Shown piece after piece: positions 7,522 through 17,707 of a stretch of 56,343 nucleotides of DNA. The first letter of the stretch is position 1; each line of letters opens with the position of its first letter. The notes beneath the pieces were generated by a model, which was not told where the DNA came from, made no database searches, and saw nothing but the letters and a program-made list of their open reading frames with translations. Both the position numbers and the translations under genes were made by a program. Origin of the DNA: Methanococcoides methylutens (GTDB lineage Archaea > Halobacteriota > Methanosarcinia > Methanosarcinales > Methanosarcinaceae); the NCBI RefSeq assembly GCF_000765475.1, contig NZ_JRHO01000004.1, forward strand, positions 1-56,343, written 5' to 3'.

Positions 7522-8901
7522 ATGGATGAACAAATCAACAAAAAATATCTCGCCAACAAAATATTTGAAACCCAGTTCGCACTGGAGGATCTCAGGCAGA
7601 TAGTAAGGCAGGCTTTACCTACGGGTATGAGCGATGAGCAGTCTGCACGCTTTTCTGAGATCGTGTCGGGTCTTGGCGGCCTTATCGAGGAGATAGGCGC
7701 AAAAGACGGCCAAACACAACCTGTCAGTATTGTGGGCGACCTTATGTGCCGAACAAGAGAAGAGGAGTTCATAAACATACAGCCCATTCAGGCAGGTGGA
7801 AGACTGACACCGGAAGCCCGCAAAGCTGTCATAGCTTATGGGGACGGTTACTCAACCTGTGACAACTGCCGAAAACCCTTCAGGTTAGATAAAATCGAAA
7901 AGCCTTCGATTGCGCAATTCCATACAGAGCTCGCAGAGTTCGTTGGAATGGACCAGGCAAGAGTAGTTCCCGGTGCCAGGAGAGGTTTCCAGGCCGTTGC
8001 ATCAACCCTTGTTGAAAAGGGTGACACTGTGATCGTATCTGCATTTGCACATTATACGGAATTCCTCGCTGTGGAAGGTGCTGGTGGAGTTGTAAAAGAA
8101 GCTCCTGTGAACGAAGATAACGTGCTCACAGCCGAATCCGTGGCACACAAGATCGATGAGGTCAGGAAAGAGAGCGGAAAGTTACCGTCTCTTATCATGA
8201 TCGACCATTTCGACTATCTGTTCTGTAATGAACACGATATCTATGGTATCGGTAAAGTGGCACAGGAATATGGAATCCCATTCCTGTACAACGGGGCATA
8301 TACAGTAGGTATCATGCCTGTTGATGGAAAGAAGATCGGTGCGGACTTCGTAGTAGGTTCCGGACACAAGAGCATGGCATCAGTAGCTCCTTCAGGAGTA
8401 TTGGCAACCACGGAAGAATGGTCTGACAAGATATTCAGGACCACACAAATGGTTGGGGATGTCACCGGAAGGAAGTTTGGCATCAAGGAGGTCGAATTCC
8501 TTGGTTGCACACTGATGGGAGCTCCACTGCTGTCAATGATGGCATCGTTCCCTTATGTAAAAGAAAGGACAAAGCACTGGGATGAGGAAGTCAAGAAATC
8601 CAACTATTTCCTCAACGAGTTCCTGAGGATCGAAGGAAATGAAGTGCTGAGCGAATTCCCGAGAAAGCATGCTCTTTCCAAGGTGGATACCACCAACAGC
8701 TTCGATAAGGTAGCAAAGACACACAAACGCAGAGGATACTTCTTCAGTGATGAACTGAAGAAACGCGGAATCGCAGGTGAATTCCCCGGTGCTACAAGAA
8801 GCTGGAAGCTGAGCACGTACGGACTCTCATGGGACCAGATACACTATCTCTCGGATGCATTCCTTGAGATCGCTGAAAAATACGAACTTAACATTAACTG
8901 A
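7522..8901 (+). CDS. pscS: O-phosphoseryl-tRNA(Cys):Cys-tRNA synthase (SepCysS)
   Basis: A pyridoxal-phosphate enzyme that converts Sep-tRNA(Cys), made by SepRS, to Cys-tRNA(Cys); this is the main cysteine route in many methanogens. It has 459 residues from ATG 7522, chosen because AGGTGGTAA precedes it; an in-frame extension to 7474 has no ribosome-binding site. The sequence shows INIQPIQAGGRLTPEARKAV near the N-terminus, a cysteine pair in YGDGYSTCDNCRKPF, and VVGSGHKSMASVAPSG, where Lys283 is the expected PLP Schiff-base lysine. It is followed 9 bases later by metY and then metX. The family identification is strong; the sulfur donor is not evident from this locus. Confidence 0.94.
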   Translation: MDEQINKKYLANKIFETQFALEDLRQIVRQALPTGMSDEQSARFSEIVSGLGGLIEEIGAKDGQTQPVSIVGDLMCRTREEEFINIQPIQAGGRLTPEARKAVIAYGDGYSTCDNCRKPFRLDKIEKPSIAQFHTELAEFVGMDQARVVPGARRGFQAVASTLVEKGDTVIVSAFAHYTEFLAVEGAGGVVKEAPVNEDNVLTAESVAHKIDEVRKESGKLPSLIMIDHFDYLFCNEHDIYGIGKVAQEYGIPFLYNGAYTVGIMPVDGKKIGADFVVGSGHKSMASVAPSGVLATTEEWSDKIFRTTQMVGDVTGRKFGIKEVEFLGCTLMGAPLLSMMASFPYVKERTKHWDEEVKKSNYFLNEFLRIEGNEVLSEFPRKHALSKVDTTNSFDKVAKTHKRRGYFFSDELKKRGIAGEFPGATRSWKLSTYGLSWDQIHYLSDAFLEIAEKYELNIN

Positions 8902-8910
8902 GGTACTATT

Positions 8911-10209
8911 ATGACTGAAAAGAATTACGGATTGGACACAATATCATTACACGCAGGACATCAGCCTGACCCTACCGGATCACGTGCTGTCCCCATTTAC
9001 CAGACCGCAGCATACCTTTTCAAGGATGCAGACCACGCAGCGAACCTTTTCGCGCTGAAGGAATTCGGCAACATCTATACTCGTCTGATGAACCCGACAA
9101 CCGGTGTCCTGGAAGAAAGAGTAGCTGCCATCGAAGGCGGCACAGGAGCACTTGGTGTAGCTTCAGGCATGGCTGCCATTTCCTTAACGGTTCTGGCTGT
9201 CACACAGCTTGGTGATGAGATAGTCTCTGCCAACAACCTTTATGGTGGTACATACCAGCTCTTCAATCACACCCTTCCAAAATTCGGCAGGAAAGTGCAC
9301 TTTGTGGATTCCACAAAACCTGAAGAGTTCGAGAAGGCGATCACCGATAAGACCCGTGCCATCTACGTAGAGATCATTGGAAACCCAAAACTTGATGTTC
9401 CGGACCTTGACAAGATCGCGAAGATCGCACATGATGCAGGTGTCCCACTTATCGTGGACAATACCGTAGGTGTGGGTATCGCAAAGCCGATAGATCATGG
9501 TGCAGACATTGTAGTTTTATCCGCAACCAAGTTCCTCGGAGGTCACGGCACTTCCATAGGCGGTATTATCGTAGATTCCGGAAACTTCAAATGGGACAAC
9601 GGAAAGTTCCCTGAATTCACAGAACCCGACCCAAGCTATCATGGCCTGAAGTTCTGGGAATCCTTCGGTGACATTCCGGGAATGGGAAACCTTGCTTTCA
9701 TACTAAGAGTTCGCACACAACATCTGCGTGACCTTGGACCGGCAATGAGCCCGTTCAATGCATTCCAGTTCATACAGGGTGTTGAAACCCTTCCTTTAAG
9801 GGTACAGAGACACGGCGAAAATGCGCTAAAAGTAGCAAAACACCTTGCATCCCATCCACTGGTCGAATGGGTAAACTACCCCGGTCTTGAGGACCATCCA
9901 TCCCATGAGCTTGCAGGCAAATACCTGAAAGGAAGCTACGGAGCGATCCTTGGATTCGGTGTCAAGGGCGGACTGGAAGCAGGCAGGAAGTTCATTGAGA
10001 ACGTGGAACTGCTCTCTCATCTGGCTAACATCGGTGATGCAAAGACACTGGTTGTCCATCCGGCATCCACAACACACCAGCAGCTTACAAAGGAAGAGCG
10101 TGAACAGACAGGTGTGACCGATGATTTCATAAGGATGTCTGTAGGTCTTGAGAATGCAGAAGATATTATTGCTGACATTGATCAGGCTTTAGAGAGGTCC
10201 CAGAAGTGA
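8911..10209 (+). CDS. metY: O-acetylhomoserine sulfhydrylase (Cys/Met metabolism PLP enzyme)
   Basis: A cytoplasmic PLP enzyme of 432 residues, expected to make homocysteine from O-acetylhomoserine and sulfide. Family landmarks are [26 protein letters not shown] at the start, [22 protein letters not shown], the phosphate-binding ASGMAA, and the active lysine in [14 protein letters not shown]. Length and motifs fit OAH sulfhydrylase better than cystathionine gamma-synthase. Its stop codon overlaps the GTG start of metX by four bases, so the acetylated substrate and the sulfhydrylase are made together. The same pathway is known in bacteria; here it shares an operon with tRNA-dependent cysteine synthesis. 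Confidence 0.92.
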   Translation: MTEKNYGLDTISLHAGHQPDPTGSRAVPIYQTAAYLFKDADHAANLFALKEFGNIYTRLMNPTTGVLEERVAAIEGGTGALGVASGMAAISLTVLAVTQLGDEIVSANNLYGGTYQLFNHTLPKFGRKVHFVDSTKPEEFEKAITDKTRAIYVEIIGNPKLDVPDLDKIAKIAHDAGVPLIVDNTVGVGIAKPIDHGADIVVLSATKFLGGHGTSIGGIIVDSGNFKWDNGKFPEFTEPDPSYHGLKFWESFGDIPGMGNLAFILRVRTQHLRDLGPAMSPFNAFQFIQGVETLPLRVQRHGENALKVAKHLASHPLVEWVNYPGLEDHPSHELAGKYLKGSYGAILGFGVKGGLEAGRKFIENVELLSHLANIGDAKTLVVHPASTTHQQLTKEEREQTGVTDDFIRMSVGLENAEDIIADIDQALERSQK

Positions 10210-11672
10210 GTGAAAGGTCCGTAGGTATTGTTGGAACTAATTTTCATACGATAGAAGGTGAATTCCTTTTAGAAGGCGGGCAGACCCTGAAAGATATCAG
10301 GGTCGCCTATGAGACCTATGGTAACCTGAACAAAGACAAAAGTAATGCTATTCTTGTCTGCCATGCCCTTACAGGCGATGCACATGCTGCAGGCAGACAC
10401 AGTTCGGATGATCGCAAACCCGGCTGGTGGGAGGATGTCATCGGACCGGGGAAAGCCCTCGATACTGACAGGTATTTCGTAATCTGTTCAAATGTACTGG
10501 GTGGATGTATGGGCACCACAGGCCCTGCATCACTCAACCCTGATACCGGAAACCCATATGGCATCACCTTTCCGGTGATAACTATTGGAGATATGGTCAA
10601 TGTCCAGAAAGAGCTGATAGACTATCTCGGGATCAAAATACTTTTTGCAGTTGTCGGCGGGTCCATGGGCGGCATGCAGACCCTCCAGTGGGCGGTTGCT
10701 CACCCGGACATTGTAAGGAAAGCGGTTGTGATCGCTTCCACAGCAGTCTCATCACCTCAGCAGATAGCTTTCAATGAGGTTGGCAGGAATGCCATCGTCT
10801 CCGATCCTGACTGGAATGAAGGTGACTACTATTCCGGAAAGTCTCCTGTGCATGGATTGGCCACAGCCAGGATGATAGCTCATATCACCTATCTTAGCGA
10901 TGACTCCATGCATGATAAGTTCGGCAGGAAACTTCAGCAGGGTGAGAATTATAAATTCGACATGTCACATGATTTTCAGGTCGAGAGCTACCTGAAATAT
11001 CAGGGAGAAACATTTACTGAAAGGTTTGATGCCAATTCCTATCTCTATGTAACAAAAGCAGTGGATTATTTTGACCTTTCAAAGAACGGTTCCCTTGCAG
11101 AAGGTATGAAGGATATCAAGGCAAAGATGCTCTTGATCTCAATTACATCGGACTGGCTGTATCCTCCATACCAATCAAAGAAGGTAGTGGAAGCTCTCCT
11201 TTTCAATGACCACGATGTAAGTTATCGGGAGATAGAATCCAGCTACGGCCACGATGCTTTCCTTCTCGAGAGCGGGCACATCAATTATGTTGTCCACAAT
11301 TTCCTGACACACACATCTGTTGGCGATGTCATGACCGAAGAGGTTGCTACCATCAGAGAGGGGGTCAGCATAGAGACCGCTGCAAAGGTCATGTTCGAGG
11401 AAGGATTGACACATCTGCCGGTGGTTAATGAGAAAGGCTGTCTTGCAGGCATCGTTACGTCCTGGGATATCTCAAAGGCGGTTGCATTGAAATCCGTCGA
11501 TCTGGATGATATCATGACAAAAGAGGTACTTGTGGCAATGCCGGACGAGCCTATCATTGCCGGTGCAAAGCGCATGGAAAGACATAGCATTTCCGCTTTG
11601 CCAGTTGTCGATGAGAAGAAAAGGCTCGTGGGAATTATTGATAGCGAGGATATCAATCGACTGATCGGTTGA
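10206..11672 (+). CDS. metX: Homoserine O-acetyltransferase fused to two CBS domains
   Basis: An alpha/beta-hydrolase acyltransferase that makes O-acetylhomoserine from acetyl-CoA and homoserine. Residues 1 to about 365 are the enzyme: [32 protein letters not shown], the nucleophile elbow VGGSMGGMQ (Ser153), SDWLYPP with the catalytic Asp, and [11 protein letters not shown] with the His. Residues about 370-488 are two CBS repeats ([17 protein letters not shown] and [16 protein letters not shown]). CBS modules often bind SAM or adenosine nucleotides, so feedback by the pathway end product is plausible but not shown. The GTG start overlaps the metY stop. Confidence 0.93.
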   Translation: MSERSVGIVGTNFHTIEGEFLLEGGQTLKDIRVAYETYGNLNKDKSNAILVCHALTGDAHAAGRHSSDDRKPGWWEDVIGPGKALDTDRYFVICSNVLGGCMGTTGPASLNPDTGNPYGITFPVITIGDMVNVQKELIDYLGIKILFAVVGGSMGGMQTLQWAVAHPDIVRKAVVIASTAVSSPQQIAFNEVGRNAIVSDPDWNEGDYYSGKSPVHGLATARMIAHITYLSDDSMHDKFGRKLQQGENYKFDMSHDFQVESYLKYQGETFTERFDANSYLYVTKAVDYFDLSKNGSLAEGMKDIKAKMLLISITSDWLYPPYQSKKVVEALLFNDHDVSYREIESSYGHDAFLLESGHINYVVHNFLTHTSVGDVMTEEVATIREGVSIETAAKVMFEEGLTHLPVVNEKGCLAGIVTSWDISKAVALKSVDLDDIMTKEVLVAMPDEPIIAGAKRMERHSISALPVVDEKKRLVGIIDSEDINRLIG

Positions 11673-11788
11673 TCTTTTTATATTCTATTTTTACTTTCAA
11701 TCCATAGCTTACTATTTGTTGTTAATTTTCTTTTGCATTATTAGAAAAAGTCACAAAGAAGAATGAATGGAGGCAAAGCTCCTCCATT

Positions 11789-14194
11789 TCATCCCATCTC
11801 CTTCTCAGTCTCCAGAACCTTCAATGAGATCTTCATCACAGAATCCGGGTTCAGCGAAATAGAATCAATACCTTCCTTCACAAGGAACTCAGCAAATTCC
11901 GGGAAGTCGCTTGGAGCCTGACCACAAATTCCGCTGTGCTTGCCATTCCTCTTTGCTCCCTGAACTGCCATGGAAACGATCTTCTTCACAGCTTCATCTC
12001 TTTCATCAAAAGACGATGCCAGTATTTCCGAATCCCTGTCCACACCAAGGGTCAGCTGGGTGAGGTCATTGGAGCCTATTGAGAAGCCATCGAAGTATTT
12101 GCTGAACTCATCTATCAGCAGGACATTGCTCGGGATCTCACACATCACATAGACCTGTAGGCCGTTCTGTCCTCTTTCCAGACCGTTCTTCTTCATTTCA
12201 GCGATCACTTTTTCCGCTTCTTCGATACGCCTGCAGAATGGGATCATGAGTATCAGGTTTGTAAGTCCCATCTCATCCCTGACCTTCTTCATGGCCTTGC
12301 ATTCAAGTGCGAATCCTTCCCTATAGCGCTCATCATAATACCGTGATGCTCCCCTGAAACCTATCATCGGGTTGCTCTCTTCGAATTCGAAGTACTCTCC
12401 TCCGATCAGGCTAGCATACTCGTTCGACTTGAAATCGCTCATGCGTACAACCACAGGTTTCGGATAGAATGAGGCTACAATGGTCGCCACTCCCTGGGAA
12501 AGCTTCTCCACGAAATAGTCTTCCTTACTTTTGTATCCGGAGGTGAGCTTCTCAATTTCCTCAAGCACACTCTCATCTTCCACCTTTTCAGGATGGATCA
12601 ATGCCATTGGGTGGATCTTGATGTAACTTGTAATGATGAACTCAAGTCTTGCAAGCCCGATACCATCGTTTGGTATCATGGAAAGTGCAAATGCCTCTTC
12701 CGGATTTCCAAGGTTCATCATCATCTCGGTCTTTGTCTTACCTAAGCCCTTAAGATCAACCGTCTCGATGTGGAAAGGTAGTATTCCTTCGTAGACCCTA
12801 CCGATATCACCTTCAGCACAGCTCATCGTGACATCCATTCCGTTCTTCAGCTTTTCAGTCGCATCCTCAGCACCCACGACCGCAGGAACTCCCAGCTCAC
12901 GGCTGACGATAGCTGCATGGCAGGTCCTTCCGCCTTTGTTGGTGATGATAGCAGCAGCACGCTTCATGATAGGTTCCCAGTCAGGGGTTGTGGTATCGGC
13001 TACCAGTATCTCCCCGTGCTGGAAGGATGATAGCTTGGAAACATCGTCGATAACATGGACCTTACCGGCAGCTATCTTGTCACCCACACTTCTGCCCCTT
13101 ACAAGAACATTCGAATGCTCATCAAGGAAGTATGTCTCAAGGACATCTTTTCTCTTCCTTGACTGGACCGTCTCAGGCCTTGCCTGCACGATGAACAGCT
13201 CGCCGGTATTACCGTCCTTTGCCCACTCGATATCCATGGGCACGGCCTTTCCTTTCTTCTTGGAATAGTGATCCTCGATTGTGGCAGCATACTTCGCAAG
13301 CTGGAGGATCTCTTCATCATTGATACAGAACTTCCTCTGCTCGGCAAGGGGGACTTCCACATTACGGGTAAGTATGCGTGAATCCCCGCGCCCGTAGATC
13401 ATCTTTATCTCCTTGCTGCCCGGCTTCTTCTTGATGATCGGCCTGTAGCCTTCTTTAAGTGTGGGTTTGAAAACGTAAAACTCATCCGGATTAACAAGTC
13501 CCTGAACGACATTCTCACCGAGACCATATGCTCCTGTTATGAAAACAACGTCCTCGAATCCGGATTCGGTATCGATGGTAAATATCACACCGCTGGATGC
13601 AAGGTCTGAGCGTACCATCTTCATAACGCCTATTGAAAGGCCGACCTTGAAGTGGTCGAATTTGTGGTGTACACGATAGGAGATCGCCCTGTCCGTGAAA
13701 AGAGAGGCAAAGCAACGGTTACATGCATCTTTCAGGGAGTGGTAGCCGTGTACGTTGAGGTATGTTTCCTGCTGTCCCGCAAAAGATGCATCCGGAAGAT
13801 CCTCTGCTGTTGCGGAACTGCGAACCGCTACGTCAGTCTCAGCTCCGTATTCTTCGCTCAGTTTTTCATAAGCTTCTTTGATCTCTTCCCAGAGGTCATC
13901 AGGTATACCTGCATCGAGTACTATACTCCTTGCCTTTTTTCCTCTTTCAGCAAGGTCACTGACATCCCCTGTATCCAGTCCTTCCAGTGTATCTTTAAGT
14001 TCCTGAAGCACGCCTGCTGATTCCAGCACATGCCAGTATGCTTCTGCTGTAACCGCAAAACCGTTAGGTATACTGATTTCCTTCTCTGTCAGTTCCCGGT
14101 ACATCTCACCAAGTGAGGCATTCTTACCGCCTACTAAAGGAATGTCTTCTATACTGATCTCTTCGAACCATCGAATGTATTTGCTATCTCCCAT
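11789..14194 (-). CDS. ppsA: Phosphoenolpyruvate synthase
   Basis: The enzyme (801 residues) makes PEP from pyruvate and ATP, releasing AMP and phosphate, and supplies gluconeogenesis from acetyl-CoA-derived pyruvate. The N-terminal ATP-grasp domain starts with VPLVGGKNASLGEMYRELTE and includes VRSSATAEDLPDASFAGQQETYLN. The swivelling phosphohistidine domain contains ITNKGGRTCHAAIVSRELG with the phosphorylated His. The C-terminal PEP/pyruvate barrel ends with YFDGFSIGSNDLTQLTLGVDRDS and KHSGICGQAPSDFPEFAEFL. ATG 14194 follows a purine-rich stretch and an AT-rich promoter region. It is a full-length member and probably monocistronic. Confidence 0.95.
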   Translation of the reverse strand: MGDSKYIRWFEEISIEDIPLVGGKNASLGEMYRELTEKEISIPNGFAVTAEAYWHVLESAGVLQELKDTLEGLDTGDVSDLAERGKKARSIVLDAGIPDDLWEEIKEAYEKLSEEYGAETDVAVRSSATAEDLPDASFAGQQETYLNVHGYHSLKDACNRCFASLFTDRAISYRVHHKFDHFKVGLSIGVMKMVRSDLASSGVIFTIDTESGFEDVVFITGAYGLGENVVQGLVNPDEFYVFKPTLKEGYRPIIKKKPGSKEIKMIYGRGDSRILTRNVEVPLAEQRKFCINDEEILQLAKYAATIEDHYSKKKGKAVPMDIEWAKDGNTGELFIVQARPETVQSRKRKDVLETYFLDEHSNVLVRGRSVGDKIAAGKVHVIDDVSKLSSFQHGEILVADTTTPDWEPIMKRAAAIITNKGGRTCHAAIVSRELGVPAVVGAEDATEKLKNGMDVTMSCAEGDIGRVYEGILPFHIETVDLKGLGKTKTEMMMNLGNPEEAFALSMIPNDGIGLARLEFIITSYIKIHPMALIHPEKVEDESVLEEIEKLTSGYKSKEDYFVEKLSQGVATIVASFYPKPVVVRMSDFKSNEYASLIGGEYFEFEESNPMIGFRGASRYYDERYREGFALECKAMKKVRDEMGLTNLILMIPFCRRIEEAEKVIAEMKKNGLERGQNGLQVYVMCEIPSNVLLIDEFSKYFDGFSIGSNDLTQLTLGVDRDSEILASSFDERDEAVKKIVSMAVQGAKRNGKHSGICGQAPSDFPEFAEFLVKEGIDSISLNPDSVMKISLKVLETEKEMG

Positions 14195-14333
14195 TATTAA
14201 CCCCCGTTATTAGAATGAATTTTTCCTTTAACTGTTAATATAATTAATTTTTAAAGGTATTAGACTTTTTGGAGAATGGAGAATAGTTGGTAGAAATGAC
14301 AAGGGTTGATCAGAATTATCAGAAAAGAGGAGA

Positions 14334-14369
14334 CATGGTCAAAAAGCTGATCAGCTTTTTGTAACCATG
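14334..14369 (-). terminator. Strong stem-loop downstream of the duplicated-domain protein gene
   Basis: The perfect 20-base palindrome AAAAAGCTGATCAGCTTTTT (14341-14360) is flanked by the matching arms CATGGT (14334-14339) and ACCATG (14364-14369). It begins 18 bases past the stop codon of the gene at 14387-15142 and separates it from ppsA. A terminator or mRNA-end role is inferred from position. Confidence 0.65.
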
Positions 14370-14386
14370 AAATTGCTATTCTTATT

Positions 14387-15142
14387 TCAGTCTGTTAAGA
14401 CCACGATCTTCAAAGTTCCACTTTGTGGAGGCAGACTTGCTGTTACCATTGGTCCGTAGTAAGCCTCTACCCTTGTTCCTTCTGTAAGATCTTCAAAGCT
14501 AAGTTCATTTCCATTGCTATCTGTGATGGTCGTTTCCTGAGCTGTTACCAGAAAAATATCGCATGGATAACCTTCCCCGATATCAATGTCATCCTGATCA
14601 AGAAGCAGGACTGTGTTCTCACTCCTCACTTCAGTTCCAAGGATCGTCCCTATCGTCTTAACAGGCTGTGGGCCGGTTGGGACATCCTCATCAAGCACAA
14701 CAATGCTCACAGCTACACTCTGTGGTGGCAGGCTTCTTGTTGTCATTGGTCCATAGTGTGCTTCAATCCTTGTTCCTTCAGTAAGATCATCAATTGAAAG
14801 CTCGTCTCCATCAATGTCTGCGATGGTTGTTTCCTCTCCGATCATCAGATACAGGTCACATGGGTAGCCTTCACCAATATTGCTTTCATCCTGATCAAGA
14901 AGCAGGACTTTCGTTCCATTCCATGAGTCGATGCCAATAACAGTAGCAATTGTCTTTATAGGCTGTAGTGGATCGCTTTCGGAGATATCTCCATCAACAT
15001 TAGGAGCATCTGCTTCAAGCACTTCGTCGTCGACCATGATCTTATCGCTGCTATCAGTATCGTTCATTATCATAGCACCGGCAGTGATCGTCGAAAGTAT
15101 GATCAGTATAATTAGTGGGATGTAAGCGTTTTTTGTTCTCAT
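14387..15142 (-). CDS. Secreted or membrane-anchored protein with two tandem homologous domains
   Basis: A 251-residue protein with an N-terminal hydrophobic anchor (YIPLIILIILSTITAGAMIM) and an acidic linker, then two clearly duplicated domains at about 62-155 and 159-251. Each contains LLLDQD, IGEGYPCD, TT(I)xD..G.ELS, DLTEGTR(I/V)EA.YGPM and SLPPQS in the same order. Each repeat has one cysteine in GYPCD. I do not recognise a family and assign no enzymatic function; the fold may be a small beta-barrel resembling OB-type or DUF3221-like secreted domains. It lies directly downstream of the VWA operon on the same strand but behind its own AT-rich gap. Confidence 0.75.
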   Translation of the reverse strand: MRTKNAYIPLIILIILSTITAGAMIMNDTDSSDKIMVDDEVLEADAPNVDGDISESDPLQPIKTIATVIGIDSWNGTKVLLLDQDESNIGEGYPCDLYLMIGEETTIADIDGDELSIDDLTEGTRIEAHYGPMTTRSLPPQSVAVSIVVLDEDVPTGPQPVKTIGTILGTEVRSENTVLLLDQDDIDIGEGYPCDIFLVTAQETTITDSNGNELSFEDLTEGTRVEAYYGPMVTASLPPQSGTLKIVVLTD

Positions 15143-15262
15143 AATATCACCTGACGTTTTTCATCAAGCAATACAACGAACGAATGTTATATATTCATTA
15201 CTTTAACTACAAACAAATTCGTAGTCTTCTGCATGCGTTTTTAAAAAAAAGATGGCAGGATT

Positions 15263-17707
15263 TTATTCTGCCCTTTCCCTGTTAGCTGCCCTGATCTCCC
15301 TTATTCTTCTTACTGCGATCTCTGTGAGGAAGAGCAGTAATGCTGCGATAAGGAAGTACAGTTTCTGGCTGACAGGTTGCTGAACACTTTTCAGAGAGTT
15401 CGCCTTGGCATCTGTAAGCAGCAGTGCCAGTGCTTCGTTCTCACTGTAGGTCTTACCACCATTCGCCTTGATCAGCACAGGAAGATCCTCGTTCAGGCCA
15501 ACATCACGATATTCAACAGCATAGTTCACAGCTATCGGATAACCTGAAACATCATGCATTCCGATGTTCTTTGGTTCGATCGTGGTCTCATAGGTATTCT
15601 GTCCTGTGACCGCAAGCTCAAGGGTCTCACCCTTGTACTTGAGTTTCGGAACACCTTCATCGTAGCGTGTTATGTAGAGTGTTGCAGGACTTCCAAACCA
15701 TGTGTCATCTCCTTCAACAACTGTTCCTTCCTCTACCTGTGGATTGCCTATCGCCCAGTTCATGGTTGAGGAGATCAGCCTTGAATTGTTGCCGGAGTAC
15801 ATCTGTGAACTCCAGGTTGCTTGTCCACCTTTACCGTTATCAGTAGTAATGGCTGCTACCCTTCCAAGCCCGTATCTCCATGTGGTGATGACCGGCTTGC
15901 CTGTGGCTGTCACAACGATTCTGTCTGCACCTGCTTTTGGTGTAACGTCATTGTAACCGGTAATGTTGCCGTCAACGTCCAGATTGCGTGTGATGAAGTG
16001 GTTAGGGTTGTATTCGATAAGCGGGAATGATGTCATGAACGGTTCATCGTCCTCGGTCTCGTCAGGAATGTCAAGGTCCTCGAACTCCAGGTTCGCACGT
16101 TCACCCCTCTCGACCGGGAAATATATTCCATCAACGCTTTCCATAAGGTCTTCTGAATAGATGTTGCCGACCTGGTCCCTCTGGGACGGTGCACTTGACT
16201 TTACATGGACATAATAGAATTGGATATCTCCATTGTGGATCTCATCTGCAACCACAAGACTGTCTTCATAGGATTGCTCTATACCTCCATCGGAGATGAT
16301 GATGATATCAAGTTCTCCGACTTCGTTCTCAAGCCAGTCCTGTGCAATGAGAAGTCCCTGGTCAAGGGATGTTTCACTTGTAGATCCAGGAGTCAATGCG
16401 GATATGTCCTCTTCAAGCTTCAGGACATTTGCCTGAGTTCCAAGATAGACCAGTCCTCCTGAAACATCAATACCTTCGCTTCCAAAAGCGATGACCCCTG
16501 CATATGCATCCCTAAGGTTCTCATCCTCAAGAATGAAAATAGCATTTCCGAGTATGTCGGAAAGCGTCTCATGATGGAATGTACTCTGGGATACATCAAG
16601 TATAAGAACAATGCTCCTGCCACCTTTCCAGTCTGTTGGTTTTGAAAGTACCGGAAGCAGATCTTCAAATGAGGAGTTCAGGTAATTGCCCTGGTCAAAG
16701 GAGGTCTCTCCCCCCACGACCACAAGACCGTTACCATCTGTTACGAACTCCTTGAGGACCTCAACATCACTTTCTGAAAGTGTCCTTATGTTGCGGTTAT
16801 CAAGAACTATTGTCTTCTTGTCATCAATGTTTGTAAGCTCGTTCGTGTTGGATACATCATACAGGTTGTACAGTACATTGCCAAGAGGTGCGGACGTATC
16901 GCTGGTCATTAGTTTGATCTTCGGCTTGGGCACAACATAGATAGCTTTGTAGAAATCGTTATTGATGCGATCCTTGTCTGATGTTAAAGGTGTTAGTGTA
17001 ACGCTTAACTCCTGTGCACCAAGCTTCTTGAAAGTGTAAGGTACACGTATTGTCCTTGTGCGTGTGTTCTGTGTGAAGGTACCACTCCTGACAAGGGTCT
17101 CTCCGGCGTAGACCTCGAAGCTGTATCTTATCTCCTCTTCACCTGCCTGTGATACAAGCACGTCAAACTGGTTCTCGTTTCCGATGACAACAGTCTTATC
17201 GCCCAGTATCTGCACACTTATGTCGTTCTCCTCAAGTTCCGGTTCCACTGAATAAACGGTGGTACCGACTTCCTCAGCAAACTGGAGAGCTTCTTCAAGG
17301 TCTTTTCCGAAGTTGCTGTTACCGTCAGTTACCATTACGATCTGATTATCTCCGCTTGAATATTGCTCGACCGCATCCCCAAGGGAAGTGCTATCCCCGG
17401 TGAGCCTGACAATGGTGGTCGGGGTGTTTGCGGTCAGGGATTCATAGACCTTGTCGCCTACGCCTTCTTCGAACAATTCCATACTTCCGGTCTCATCCGA
17501 AATTATGATCATCTGGGGAGTGTCATCACTTGAAACCTCGCTGACGATCGAGAACGGGGATGCAAGTGCTACTACAAGCAGCGAGAGAACTATGATGCGT
17601 GAAAGGATCAATGTCTTTCTTGCACCTTTTTTGATGAGATAGAGTCCACCGGCAATTATCGGCAGGACAAGTAGCAGTACCATTGGATCTTCAAAAGTAA
17701 CCATCAT
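15263..17707 (-). CDS. Large membrane protein with von Willebrand factor A domain
   Basis: An 814-residue protein. The N-terminus has two membrane segments (VLLLVLPIIAGGLYLIKKG; IIVLSLLVVALASPFSIV), followed by a glutamine-amidotransferase-like region (KTIVLDNRNIRTLSESDVEVLKEFVTDGNGLVVVGGETSF) and a VWA domain starting GRSIVLILDVSQSTFHH, a MIDAS-like DxSxS sequence. A C-terminal helix (LYFLIAALLLFLTEIAVRRIREI) re-enters the membrane. The start ATG overlaps the stop of the upstream VWA gene by four bases. Together with MoxR and DUF58 it resembles bacterial Bat and yeast-to-archaea MoxR-VWA systems that remodel or chaperone envelope complexes. The target is unknown. Confidence 0.85.
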   Translation of the reverse strand: MMVTFEDPMVLLLVLPIIAGGLYLIKKGARKTLILSRIIVLSLLVVALASPFSIVSEVSSDDTPQMIIISDETGSMELFEEGVGDKVYESLTANTPTTIVRLTGDSTSLGDAVEQYSSGDNQIVMVTDGNSNFGKDLEEALQFAEEVGTTVYSVEPELEENDISVQILGDKTVVIGNENQFDVLVSQAGEEEIRYSFEVYAGETLVRSGTFTQNTRTRTIRVPYTFKKLGAQELSVTLTPLTSDKDRINNDFYKAIYVVPKPKIKLMTSDTSAPLGNVLYNLYDVSNTNELTNIDDKKTIVLDNRNIRTLSESDVEVLKEFVTDGNGLVVVGGETSFDQGNYLNSSFEDLLPVLSKPTDWKGGRSIVLILDVSQSTFHHETLSDILGNAIFILEDENLRDAYAGVIAFGSEGIDVSGGLVYLGTQANVLKLEEDISALTPGSTSETSLDQGLLIAQDWLENEVGELDIIIISDGGIEQSYEDSLVVADEIHNGDIQFYYVHVKSSAPSQRDQVGNIYSEDLMESVDGIYFPVERGERANLEFEDLDIPDETEDDEPFMTSFPLIEYNPNHFITRNLDVDGNITGYNDVTPKAGADRIVVTATGKPVITTWRYGLGRVAAITTDNGKGGQATWSSQMYSGNNSRLISSTMNWAIGNPQVEEGTVVEGDDTWFGSPATLYITRYDEGVPKLKYKGETLELAVTGQNTYETTIEPKNIGMHDVSGYPIAVNYAVEYRDVGLNEDLPVLIKANGGKTYSENEALALLLTDAKANSLKSVQQPVSQKLYFLIAALLLFLTEIAVRRIREIRAANRERAE

